Shown here piece by piece: positions 1 through 6,220 of a stretch of DNA of 7,298 bases. Within the stretch, counting starts at the first letter, position 1, and each line of letters starts with the position of its first letter. The translations under genes were made by a program, and so were the position numbers. This DNA is from Candidatus Melainabacteria bacterium (GTDB lineage Bacteria > Cyanobacteriota > Vampirovibrionia > Obscuribacterales > Obscuribacteraceae), in the NCBI GenBank assembly GCA_014380105.1, contig JACMKL010000569.1, positions 1 through 7,298 on the forward strand, written 5' to 3'. Below the pieces are notes generated by a model. That model was not told the origin of the DNA. It saw only the letters and a program-made list of their open reading frames with translations, and made no database searches.

Positions 1-35
1 ACCTTTCGTATCTCGACTGGCTCAATTCTTGCATC

Positions 36-44
36 AGGAAAGGA
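36..44 (+). promoter_or_regulatory. Shine-Dalgarno site supporting a TTG start at 52
   Basis: The purine-rich run AGGAAAGGA lies seven bases before TTG at 52-54 and supports that unusual start codon. The reading frame is open leftward to base 1 but holds no ATG, GTG or TTG before 52. A start outside the window is therefore possible but less likely than this one. Confidence 0.6.
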
Positions 45-51
45 TAAAACT

Positions 52-1908
52 TTGACTTACAAAACCATCATTGATGTTTTCTGGGAGCGCGTGGCAGCGA
101 TGTCCGAAAGACCAGCTGTGATGCACAAAGTCGATGGCAAGTTTATTCCAATCATCTGGAGAGAGCATGGTCGCACGGTGGAATTGGCTGCCGGCGGGCT
201 TCTCAGTCTCGGCGTCGAGCGCCAAGAAAAAGTGGCTATCATGTCTCAAAGTCGCCCTCACTGGACATGGGCCGACATGGCGTCAATGTCGACTGGCGCA
301 GTTACTGTGCCTATTTATCCAACTCTAGCAGCACCAGAATCTCAATTTTTGATCAAACATAGTGATGCAGTCGGTGTCTTTTGCGAAAACGAAAGCCAAC
401 TCAAGAAAATTCAAGATGCCAAAGAATTGCCTCCTACACTGCGCTTTGTTGTGTTGTTTGAAGGCGAACCAACCAAAACAGATCCGCGCTTTCAAACTTT
501 AAGCTGGCACCAGTTGCTCAATCAAGGCGAAATTCAACTTGGAAAAGACCCGAAGCTTTTGCCGTCACGTATTGAAAATCTCCAACCGAATGAATTGGCA
601 ACGATTGTATATACATCAGGCACCACCGGCATTCCAAAGGGAGTAATGCTCCTCCACTCCAACATCATTTCGGTGTGCCATGCCATGCATTCGATGGTTG
701 GTCTCAACGAAAATGATCTTTCACTTTCTTTCTTGCCGCTTTCACATGTATATGAAAGAGTAGGCGGGCAAATGATTGCCATCTACGAAGGGCTGATCGT
801 TGCTTATGCTGAAAGCATTGAACAAGTACCAAGAAATTTAGTCGAAGTGCGACCAACAGTTCTAAATGGTGTGCCGCGCTTTTACGAGAAAGCCTATCAG
901 CGTATACAAGTTGAAATTAGAAAGCTGCCAAAACCGCAGCAATACTTGATTCGCTGGGCAATGGCTCTAGGAAAACGGGCCGCCAATTATAGAAAAGCCG
1001 CTCAAGCGCGCAATGAAGATCATATCGTCAATCAGATTCTCAAAGCAGAACTTCGTGTCGCCGACCGGCTTGTATTCTCGCGTATTCGTCGTCGCTTCGG
1101 CGGACGTCTCAGAGTGATGGTATCGGGGGCTGCACCGCTCTCTCCAGCTGTGCAAGAATTTTTCGAAATCATCGGACTGAATATCGTTGAAGGATATGGA
1201 CTTACAGAAACAGCAGCACCAATTGCCTGCAACATTCCTGAAAATAATCACGTCGGCACTGTCGGCAAGCCACTGGAAGGCGTCGAAGTTAAGATCGCTG
1301 ACGATGGCGAAATTCTAGTAAAAGGTCCATCGATATTTGCAGGCTATTACAAAAATGCCGAAGCAACGGACGCAGCCTTGAAAGACGGTTGGTTCTATAC
1401 GGGTGATATTGGCGAAATCGACAGTCAAGGTTTCCTCAAAATCAAAGACCGCAAAAAAGACATCATCATCACATCTGGTGGCAAGCACGTCGCACCACAG
1501 TACATCGAAAATTTGTACAAGGGCGAAAGTTTGATCAGCCACATTTTGGTCTATGGCGACAGACGCAAGTATGTAACTGCTTTGATCACCTTACACAAAG
1601 ACGCCTTGCTCACTTTTGCAGAAGCGAACGACCTTCCAATAGACGATCTAGACAATCTCTACAAACACGAAAAAGTGCGCGAAGAAGTTGAAGCAGTAGT
1701 CAAACGCAAAAATGAGCCACTCGCCAATTTTGAACGTATCAAAAAATACGTCATCCTCGAACACGACTTCAGCATCGAAAATGATGAGCTTACCCCAACT
1801 TTCAAGGTAAAACGAAAGGTTATTACCGAAAAGTACAAGGCTTTGCTGGATTCTTGCTACGAAGCTGAAGATCTTGAGGTCGAAGGGGTTCCTGAAGCGT
1901 CGATTTAG
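52..1908 (+). CDS. Long-chain fatty acid-CoA ligase (AMP-forming, FAA1/FadD15 type)
   Basis: This adenylate-forming enzyme should activate long-chain fatty acids with ATP and CoA to acyl-CoA, for lipid synthesis or degradation at the inner membrane face. The 618 residues carry the motifs of the superfamily in order: the phosphate-binding loop YTSGTTGIPKG (187-197), LPLSHVYER (228-236), VSGAAPLSP (from 357), YGLTET (382-387), WFYTGD (447-452), KDRKKDIIITSGGKHVAP (465-482) and a C-terminal TPTFKVKR in which K585 is the likely catalytic lysine. The basic insert before VSGAAP and the SGGK-x-VAP form are typical of the COG1022 long-chain branch, and the length fits. Translation starts at TTG; the N-terminus from TIIDVFWERV already matches the family, so the ATG at 100 would be too late. 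The gene stands alone, and no convincing terminator follows. The family call is firm; chain-length preference cannot be read from the sequence. Confidence 0.95.
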   Translation: MTYKTIIDVFWERVAAMSERPAVMHKVDGKFIPIIWREHGRTVELAAGGLLSLGVERQEKVAIMSQSRPHWTWADMASMSTGAVTVPIYPTLAAPESQFLIKHSDAVGVFCENESQLKKIQDAKELPPTLRFVVLFEGEPTKTDPRFQTLSWHQLLNQGEIQLGKDPKLLPSRIENLQPNELATIVYTSGTTGIPKGVMLLHSNIISVCHAMHSMVGLNENDLSLSFLPLSHVYERVGGQMIAIYEGLIVAYAESIEQVPRNLVEVRPTVLNGVPRFYEKAYQRIQVEIRKLPKPQQYLIRWAMALGKRAANYRKAAQARNEDHIVNQILKAELRVADRLVFSRIRRRFGGRLRVMVSGAAPLSPAVQEFFEIIGLNIVEGYGLTETAAPIACNIPENNHVGTVGKPLEGVEVKIADDGEILVKGPSIFAGYYKNAEATDAALKDGWFYTGDIGEIDSQGFLKIKDRKKDIIITSGGKHVAPQYIENLYKGESLISHILVYGDRRKYVTALITLHKDALLTFAEANDLPIDDLDNLYKHEKVREEVEAVVKRKNEPLANFERIKKYVILEHDFSIENDELTPTFKVKRKVITEKYKALLDSCYEAEDLEVEGVPEASI

Positions 1909-1930
1909 TGGTTAAATCACTTGCGTACTC

Positions 1931-1955
1931 TTTTTGTCCGTTTTTATCGGTTTTT
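1931..1955. promoter_or_regulatory. Three T5 tracts phased at exactly 10 bp (probable bent DNA)
   Basis: T5 runs start at 1931, 1941 and 1951, each separated by five mixed bases. A/T tracts repeated once per helical turn are known to bend DNA. They lie about 25 to 50 bases upstream of the -35 box at 1980, where bending often affects promoter strength or binding of nucleoid proteins. The phasing is read directly; the regulatory role is inferred. Confidence 0.45.
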
Positions 1956-1979
1956 GACCAATAATCTTGCCAAAACCCC

Positions 1980-2008
1980 TTTACATTCGCTTGGCAACTG
2001 ATTAGAAT
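1980..2008 (+). promoter_or_regulatory. Sigma-70-type promoter for the DUF6159-like gene
   Basis: TTTACA (1980-1985) and TAGAAT (2003-2008) each match five of six consensus bases and are separated by the optimal 17 bases. Transcription would begin near 2015 and give a leader of about 100 bases before the ATG at 2116. That leader has only weak short stems, such as GGGT/ACCC at 2074-2086, and matches no riboswitch I know. It ends with a GAGGG SD at 2102-2106. Confidence 0.6.
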
Positions 2009-2115
2009 ACATACGGTCATTAGGCCTTTAAGTTCTTTTCTTACTAATCAATTGTTTTCCGCAGTTCGCTTCAGGGTCTTCCACCCGCGGCGATTCCCCA
2101 CGAGGGTTAATAGTC

Positions 2116-3111
2116 ATGTTTGAATCGTTTGGACGCGGCTTCAGGATGATAATGGCCAGCATCAAAATGGGCTGGCAAGATTGGCGCCTGTTAGTGCCGT
2201 CGATTCTCACTGTCGTAAGTAACTTCTTCTTCGCCATTCTGCTCTTTGTGCAAGGAAACGCCAAAATGGGCGGACAAGTACAGGGAGTAGCGTCGCAGCT
2301 GGGTCAATCCGGACAACAAATCATGAAGTCGGGCAGCCCCGAGCAGTTCATGAACATGACTGGACTCAATGGGGTCACCGACCCGAGTGGTCTGGGTAAC
2401 ATGGTTGGAGCCGGCACCGACATGGGTGTCGTCGCCATGATGATAGTCGCTGTCTGGTGGCTCACCAACCGTTTCCTTGAAGGCGTCACGACCGCTCTCG
2501 TGTACTGCCACCTCACCGAAGGCGCCGGCACCGGAAAAATGAATATCGCCTGCCAGGAAGTTCTAAGGAGCTTGCCTGCACTGATTATGCTTGGAATTAC
2601 CACACTTGCAGCCAAGACTATCGCTCGCGGCTTAAAAGGAAAAGGCGGAACTGGAGCCATGGGCTTCGGCGTCGACTTCCTCGCCGGTATCGTCGCAGTA
2701 TTCTGGACTCTAGCTGGTCACTTGATCTTGCCTGCCATTGTTATTGAAGGAACATCATTCTGGGGCGCTCTCAAGCGTGCAGACAGAATGGCTCAAGGAA
2801 ACCTTCTCACAATCGGCGTCGGCGAAGTTGGTGTCGGACTTATCTGCAAACTCGTAACTGGGCTCGTCTGGTTCGGTGGAGCATCCGGCTTCCTGGGAGC
2901 CTATGCACTACAAATGCAAACCTCACCGCTATTCATCATGGGTGCATTCCTCTGGGTCTCCACAGTCGTTGTCGTGACTGCAATGTGCAACTACATCCGC
3001 GCTTCCTTTTATACATGTCTCTACGTTTGGGCAATCGAAGCAGAAGCGGTGGAAGAAACTGAAAGAACCCACATCAAGGCTCCAGCACCTTTGGCAGCAG
3101 CTCTGGCTTAA
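2116..3111 (+). CDS. DUF6159-like multi-pass inner-membrane protein
   Basis: This 331-residue integral membrane protein has no known enzymatic function. A short amphipathic N-terminus (FGRGFRMIMASIKMGWQDWRLLVPS) leads into about six hydrophobic segments, roughly at 25-45, 105-131, 153-172, 188-210, 230-262 and 270-300. A long, weakly hydrophobic loop rich in Gly, Met and Gln (48-104) separates the first two. The stretch LILPAIVIEGTSFWGALKRAD (203-223) and the closing helix running into YIRASFYTCLYVWAIEAEA resemble the DUF6159 family pattern. The tail is charged and then Ala/Pro-rich, and is probably cytoplasmic. The start has SD GAGGG and its own promoter upstream. The downstream gene has separate leader signals, so this is probably monocistronic. 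The family assignment is from memory of its pattern; membrane topology is the safer statement. Confidence 0.8.
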   Translation: MFESFGRGFRMIMASIKMGWQDWRLLVPSILTVVSNFFFAILLFVQGNAKMGGQVQGVASQLGQSGQQIMKSGSPEQFMNMTGLNGVTDPSGLGNMVGAGTDMGVVAMMIVAVWWLTNRFLEGVTTALVYCHLTEGAGTGKMNIACQEVLRSLPALIMLGITTLAAKTIARGLKGKGGTGAMGFGVDFLAGIVAVFWTLAGHLILPAIVIEGTSFWGALKRADRMAQGNLLTIGVGEVGVGLICKLVTGLVWFGGASGFLGAYALQMQTSPLFIMGAFLWVSTVVVVTAMCNYIRASFYTCLYVWAIEAEAVEETERTHIKAPAPLAAALA

Positions 3112-3188
3112 TCGCCCGCGCCTCCCTTCCAATTTCTGCATTGAGCTTACGTAACCATAAAAGTCGACTGCGTCTTTCAGAAACGTTG

Positions 3189-3194
3189 TAATAT
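3189..3194 (+). promoter_or_regulatory. Possible -10 box for the VOC gene
   Basis: TAATAT, preceded directly by TG, is the best -10-like hexamer in the 142-base gap. No good -35 box lies at 16-18 bases; TCGACT at 3164 is 19 bases away. A start near 3201 would give a leader made almost entirely of the two hairpins described at 3202-3245. This is a weak candidate. Confidence 0.25.
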
Positions 3195-3201
3195 TTCGCA
3201 T

Positions 3202-3245
3202 GTCCCTACAAAATGCTGTCGGGACCTCAGAATTTTTCGTGAGGT
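3202..3245 (+). promoter_or_regulatory. Leader hairpins, the second pairing the SD of the VOC gene
   Basis: Two stems abut here. The first is GTCCC (3202-3206) with GGGAC (3221-3225). The second is ACCTCA (3224-3229) with TGAGGT (3240-3245), a perfect six-base stem with a ten-base AT-rich loop. The second stem contains the whole GAGGT SD (3241-3245), eight bases from the ATG at 3254. The stems share two bases, so they may compete. Masking of a ribosome site is a known way to make translation depend on temperature, a ligand or a protein; here it is inferred from sequence alone. Confidence 0.4.
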
Positions 3246-3253
3246 AATTTGCA

Positions 3254-3652
3254 ATGGCTGTTAAAACTGAAGTCAAACTTTCGACCTTGTCCTATCTGAT
3301 CGTCTACGTCATGGACACAGCAAAGTCATTGCCTTTCTACCGCGATGTTTTAGGCATGACAGTGAAGATGGAAGACGAAGGCTGGATCGAGCTTGAAACA
3401 GGCAACACCACTCTTGCATTGCACGGCATGAAGCCCGAACAAAAACATGCAGGTTCAGTCGAAGGACAACCGATTATTGTTTTCACTGTTGATGATGTCT
3501 ACGCTACACGCGAAGAGTTGATCTCGCGAGGTGTGAAATTCAAATCTGAAGTCGAAAAAGCATGCGAGCATGAAAATCATGTCGGAATGAGCAGCGACTT
3601 CTACGATCTCGACGGCAACCGCTTTTCGATCTATTCGTTAGTGAAGAAATAG
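3254..3652 (+). CDS. VOC-superfamily protein (glyoxalase/bleomycin-resistance/dioxygenase fold)
   Basis: The 132-residue protein has the paired beta-alpha-beta-beta-beta modules of the vicinal oxygen chelate fold. Module one holds the hallmark LPFYRDVLGM (26-35) followed by WIELETGNTTLALH (44-57). Module two holds PIIVFTVDDVYATREELISRGV (73-94) and ends in FYDLDGNRFSIYS (116-128), equivalent to the common DPDGN-x-(I/L)-E-(L/I) end. The usual first-strand His is replaced around Y14, and the closing metal-ligand Glu is replaced by S125. The classical metal triad therefore looks incomplete, and the protein may bind a ligand rather than act as glyoxalase I. GAGGT eight bases upstream fixes the ATG. 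The fold is certain; substrate and function are unknown. The next gene begins 17 bases later and may be co-transcribed. Confidence 0.9.
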   Translation: MAVKTEVKLSTLSYLIVYVMDTAKSLPFYRDVLGMTVKMEDEGWIELETGNTTLALHGMKPEQKHAGSVEGQPIIVFTVDDVYATREELISRGVKFKSEVEKACEHENHVGMSSDFYDLDGNRFSIYSLVKK

Positions 3653-3669
3653 AGTTCTAAGTTCGCGTC

Positions 3670-4350
3670 ATGCTCAAAGAGTTTGTATCTGTTTTGCGTC
3701 GTGTTATTTTAGGCGATGCTTCGTTGGAGTCTTCCGCAGGAAAGAACTCGCCCACGCAGGTTTCAACTGAAGAGGAAGTTGAAGAGCAGAAGCATTTGGA
3801 GCAATTGAGCTACACAAGAGCCGCTGCGGCAGAAGCAATTTCGAAACATACTAAATTATTGAAAGACCTTCGCGTTGAAAATATCGATTTGGAGCCACTT
3901 CTAGCTAAATACAAATCACATATTGAAGAAAAGGAACACGGCACATTAAGTGAATTCTTGAATTGGGCCAATAGTGATTTAAACGTCAAAAATCTGGACG
4001 AACTTAGTGCGATGATTTTCGCGCTCGACGCATGCTTAGATGATTTTTTGAAACTCATCGAAGAAACGAAAGAGCCCGCAGTGCTCATTCTAAATAAAAT
4101 TAGTTCGGTAGATTCAAGTATTTTGCTATGGACAAAAAGAGCCAGTCTTGCAGTAACTCAGGACAATTCAGAATTGGCTGGACAAGCTAACAGACGAGTT
4201 GAAGAATATGTCAATGAGTTGTCTGAACTTAAGGAACAACTAGCCTCTCATGTAGCGCACAAAGCAGGTTTGGATGAACTGTATCTATTTATGCTGAACA
4301 AACAACGAGCGGTCCTCGACCGGTTAATAGAGTTGAATGGTGGAGAATAA
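3670..4350 (+). CDS. Acidic coiled-coil protein with PspA/IM30-like C-terminal segment
   Basis: This 226-residue soluble protein has no signal peptide or membrane helix. A short basic N-terminus with FVSVLRRVIL (5-14) could form an amphipathic helix. A disordered Ser/Glu-rich linker (16-45) follows, then long charged helices to the end. Residues 150-216 (ILLWTKRASLAV ... LAGQANRRVEEYVNELSELKEQL) look like the PspA/IM30 pattern in which a W-x3-A-x-LA segment is followed by an LA-x2-A motif and a heptad-rich helix. PspA-family proteins shield stressed membranes, but this one is only distantly similar and its order of parts is not standard. No SD is visible before the ATG, so translation may be coupled to the VOC gene ending 17 bases upstream. 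Its last 62 bases overlap the end of the convergent DUF6088 gene. It looks like a real gene of unknown function. Confidence 0.75.
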   Translation: MLKEFVSVLRRVILGDASLESSAGKNSPTQVSTEEEVEEQKHLEQLSYTRAAAAEAISKHTKLLKDLRVENIDLEPLLAKYKSHIEEKEHGTLSEFLNWANSDLNVKNLDELSAMIFALDACLDDFLKLIEETKEPAVLILNKISSVDSSILLWTKRASLAVTQDNSELAGQANRRVEEYVNELSELKEQLASHVAHKAGLDELYLFMLNKQRAVLDRLIELNGGE

Positions 4351-5098
4351 TTGGTGTTCTCCTGCGACTGGCAGAAGAATAATACTGAGCAGAACTTTCT
4401 TGAACAAATGGCATTGGCTCTCCCTTTTCGGGTCTTTCATTCATTAGTGGAAAGATGCTCCACGGAGCCCTTATATCTGCTCTAGGAGGATCGGGACGAA
4501 GGTAGAAGTGTAGCCAGGAAGGGACCCATGCAGACAGCTCTTTGACACGCTTCTTCTCTTGTCGAGAAAAACGCTCTAACTGTTGAATCGCGTCGAACGA
4601 AGATCTTAGATCTTCAGAGACGTGCCACATAGCGAGGATCGATTTACCGACCTTTTCCTGATGAAGAAAAAACTTCCTGGGAGCGATAGATTTAAATGTC
4701 ACTCGTCCGTGCTCGGTCATAAAATTTCCTTTGCATCCAACTACTGAAAATTGCGCAACTCCTTCATAATCAGAAATTTCTTTTTTTCTCCTATCCGCCT
4801 TTTTTGGTTTTTCGAAACCACGCGCAGCCGCCAAATCAGCTAAGGTTGGAATAATCAACTTTCCAAACGCACGCGCTTTAGCCTCTGCAATTTTGTGCAG
4901 TGGAGGAATTTCCATGGCTTTGTCGTTGCGCACAAAAACTCCTCTAGCAAGTCTTAGTATTGCTTCCGATGCCACCAGACGACTTGTCGCCCAATCGACA
5001 CTCCTGCGCCCTCCAAACGTAAGCAATTCACGTGTGACAAAGATTGTTTGTGGTGGAAGATCGGCGATAAATCGGCGAATTTGACAGACCGTGGACAT
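4289..5098 (-). CDS. DUF6088 / AbiEi-antitoxin-like winged-helix protein, no toxin partner seen
   Basis: Residues 1-60 form a winged helix-turn-helix of the AbiEi antitoxin type: FVTRELLTFGGRRSVDWATS, then RLVASEAILRLARGVFVRND, the hallmark 'RLV..G.I.RL.RGVY'-like end. A second domain follows, with GRVTFKSIAPRKFFL (131-145), a G-K-S-I-L-A-M-W segment, and WVPSWL (191-196) near the usual family end. Known AbiEi proteins repress their own promoter and counter a nucleotidyltransferase toxin (AbiEii), but no toxin gene is present on either side. I place the start at ATG 5098, because GGAGGT lies seven bases before it; an in-frame TTG at 5113 overlaps that SD. About 65 residues after position 202 lie beyond the recognisable domain and run into the opposite strand of the coiled-coil gene, so the tail may reflect a lost stop or a frameshift. 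Regulation is probably by the inverted repeat at 5119-5155. Confidence 0.85.
   Translation of the reverse strand: MSTVCQIRRFIADLPPQTIFVTRELLTFGGRRSVDWATSRLVASEAILRLARGVFVRNDKAMEIPPLHKIAEAKARAFGKLIIPTLADLAAARGFEKPKKADRRKKEISDYEGVAQFSVVGCKGNFMTEHGRVTFKSIAPRKFFLHQEKVGKSILAMWHVSEDLRSSFDAIQQLERFSRQEKKRVKELSAWVPSWLHFYLRPDPPRADIRAPWSIFPLMNERPEKGEPMPFVQESSAQYYSSASRRRTPIILHHSTLLTGRGPLVVCSA
4599..4615. repeat. Perfect 8-bp inverted repeat inside the DUF6088 gene
   Basis: GAAGATCT, one T, then AGATCTTC form a perfect palindrome around a single central base. It lies in the codons for Ser161 to Ser167 of the DUF6088 protein. It may be chance from the repeated GAT/TCT codons, or an intragenic binding site. 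No function is assigned. Confidence 0.35.
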
Positions 5099-5105
5099 AT
5101 TCGAC

Positions 5106-5111
5106 ACCTCC
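5106..5111 (-). promoter_or_regulatory. Strong SD deciding the DUF6088 start
   Basis: On the minus strand GGAGGT is followed by seven bases and ATG (5098-5096). This near-perfect site and spacing argue against the TTG at 5113, which would lie upstream of and overlapping it. It begins seven bases after the 3' arm of the hairpin at 5119-5155. Confidence 0.8.
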
Positions 5112-5118
5112 AAATTAG

Positions 5119-5155
5119 AGTACCTAAGAAAAATTCCAAATTTTTCCTAGGTACT
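5119..5155 (-). promoter_or_regulatory. 17-bp inverted repeat: probable operator or RNA hairpin of the DUF6088 gene
   Basis: AGTACCTAAGAAAAATT (5119-5135) faces AATTTTTCCTAGGTACT (5139-5155) across a three-base centre. The only mismatch is at 5127/5147. In RNA read from the minus strand this pair is a G-U wobble, so all 17 pairs form in the DUF6088 transcript, whereas the plus strand would have A-C. There is no U-run after it, so it is not an intrinsic terminator. AbiEi proteins are known to bind inverted repeats at their own promoter; the match of fold and site makes autoregulation the simplest reading. No clear -35/-10 pair could be placed. Confidence 0.65.
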
Positions 5156-5218
5156 AGCTATAACGGTATTGTGGGAGAGTGGCTGATAGTGGCGGTTTTC
5201 AAGAGAATTTTTCATCAT
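5147..5218 (-). CDS. Possible 23-codon leader ORF ahead of the DUF6088 gene
   Basis: Two successive ATG codons (5218-5216 and 5215-5213) follow AGAGGGGAG, a strong SD-like site two to five bases away. The frame reads 23 codons (MMKNSLENRHYQPLSHNTV, then IAST) and stops at TAG 5149-5147, inside the first arm of the 17-bp hairpin. The product has no signal peptide, membrane helix or run of one amino acid, so a classical attenuation peptide is not obvious. It could be a leader whose translation affects the hairpin, or a chance ORF. Position and SD are the only support. Confidence 0.3.
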   Translation of the reverse strand: MMKNSLENRHYQPLSHNTVIAST

Positions 5219-5299
5219 TGCTCCCCTCTTAAAAGACGTAAAAGGGCTGCAAAAAGTTCAGTCCAGAAAAATTGAATATTGCACTTTAAGGCACGCAAT

Positions 5300-6208
5300 C
5301 TACAAATTTTCGCTCTTACAAGCTCTGAGCGTATCTGTCACAACGTCATTGTGATGAGGTTTCCAGCCTATTTTACGACTGTGCAGTCCACGAACACGGG
5401 AGTTAGAGCCAAGTCCGTACATGGCACTTCCATGTCCCCATTCTTTGACAGCTTCGTCGAATGCCCAATCTTCAACCGGCGTTGAGAGCTTGAGCCCTTC
5501 CTTAATTGTTTCCACCAAAGTCTGAAAATTGACTTCGCCATTCTCAGCAAATAAGAAGGCTCCAGCTGGGGCTTTGCGCAGGGCGGCGAGAGTGTAGAGT
5601 TCCACCAGATCATCAATGTGCACTGTCGACCAAACATTCATTCCTTTGCCAATATGACGAGCAATGCCTGATTTTTTTGCTTGCTTGATCAGGTTAGGAA
5701 TTTGCTGACTTTCTTTTTTAGGACCAGCACCTTCCCCATAGATCATGCATGGACAAATAACAGCGGTGTGAAGCCCTTTTGACGCATAGCTTTTAACTAA
5801 TTCGTCTATTTCAACGCGAGCAACTTTGTCTGGCACAGGTTCAAATTTTTGATAATCGTCGTAAAATTTGTCGGAGAGATCACCACAGGCGGTATCAGCA
5901 ATAATTGATGAACCACTGGTATGAATGAAGACTTTATCGGTACCTTCAAAAGATTTGAGTACGCCTTCGACCGTCTCGCGTGCATCTGAATCAGCCGCAC
6001 TGACGACTATGTCAGCGTTTCTGGCACCATCTGTGAGCCTCGCGATATCGCTCATCTCGCAAATATATGGTTCTATGCCAAAGTCTCGAAGTTTCTCACC
6101 ACGCTCTTTTGAACTGGTCATTCCAACCACCTCAAAGCCTTCTTTCTTAAGTCGAACGGCGATGGCGCCACCAATGTAACCGGTCGCACCAATAACAAAT
6201 GCTTTCAT
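5300..6208 (-). CDS. Atypical short-chain dehydrogenase / NAD(P)-binding epimerase-like protein
   Basis: The 302-residue protein starts with a Rossmann dinucleotide loop, GATGYIG (7-13), followed by a basic stretch (SSKERGEKLRDFG) compatible with NADP preference. The centre has VFIHTSGSS, VICPCMIYGEGAG, and NVWSTVHIDDLVELYTLA, the last being the typical substrate-domain block of the NAD-dependent epimerase/dehydratase family (COG0451-like). The C-terminus ends with RKIGWKPHHNDVV, the usual 'LGW.P' finish. No Y-x3-K catalytic pair is found where expected; the region reads VPDKVARVEIDELV. It therefore belongs to the atypical SDRs, which may be redox sensors or isoflavone-reductase-like enzymes. 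GGAG seven bases upstream fixes the ATG. The TPR gene ends 52 bases upstream on the same strand, with two palindromes between them. Substrate is unknown. Confidence 0.88.
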   Translation of the reverse strand: MKAFVIGATGYIGGAIAVRLKKEGFEVVGMTSSKERGEKLRDFGIEPYICEMSDIARLTDGARNADIVVSAADSDARETVEGVLKSFEGTDKVFIHTSGSSIIADTACGDLSDKFYDDYQKFEPVPDKVARVEIDELVKSYASKGLHTAVICPCMIYGEGAGPKKESQQIPNLIKQAKKSGIARHIGKGMNVWSTVHIDDLVELYTLAALRKAPAGAFLFAENGEVNFQTLVETIKEGLKLSTPVEDWAFDEAVKEWGHGSAMYGLGSNSRVRGLHSRKIGWKPHHNDVVTDTLRACKSENL

Positions 6209-6220
6209 GGCAAAACTCCG

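Noticed and set aside
967..1251. 94-codon minus-strand ORF inside the ligase gene
   Set aside because: It lies wholly antisense to conserved ligase motifs, and its translation shows no domain pattern; I did not test for an SD.
1902..1921. GATTTA/TAAATC hairpin at the ligase stop codon as terminator
   Set aside because: The stem is AT-only apart from one pair and the T-run starts about 12 bases later, so it is not a credible intrinsic terminator.
2191..2660. Two minus-strand ORFs of 106 and 118 codons inside the membrane-protein gene
   Set aside because: Both are antisense to a clear membrane protein, with His/Pro-rich translations of the kind produced by shadow frames.
4342..4362. GGAGAA/TTCTCC hairpin spanning the coiled-coil stop codon
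   Set aside because: A perfect six-base stem, but no T-run follows on either strand; it may block exonucleases but cannot be called a terminator.
5114..5119. TCTAAT as the -10 box of the DUF6088 gene
   Set aside because: Transcription would begin inside or after the SD, and no -35 lies at a proper distance.
5281..5302. Possible terminator after the SDR gene (TTGCGT/GTGCAA then an AATTTTT run)
   Set aside because: The stem needs two G-U pairs and the T-run is six bases away; too weak to list.
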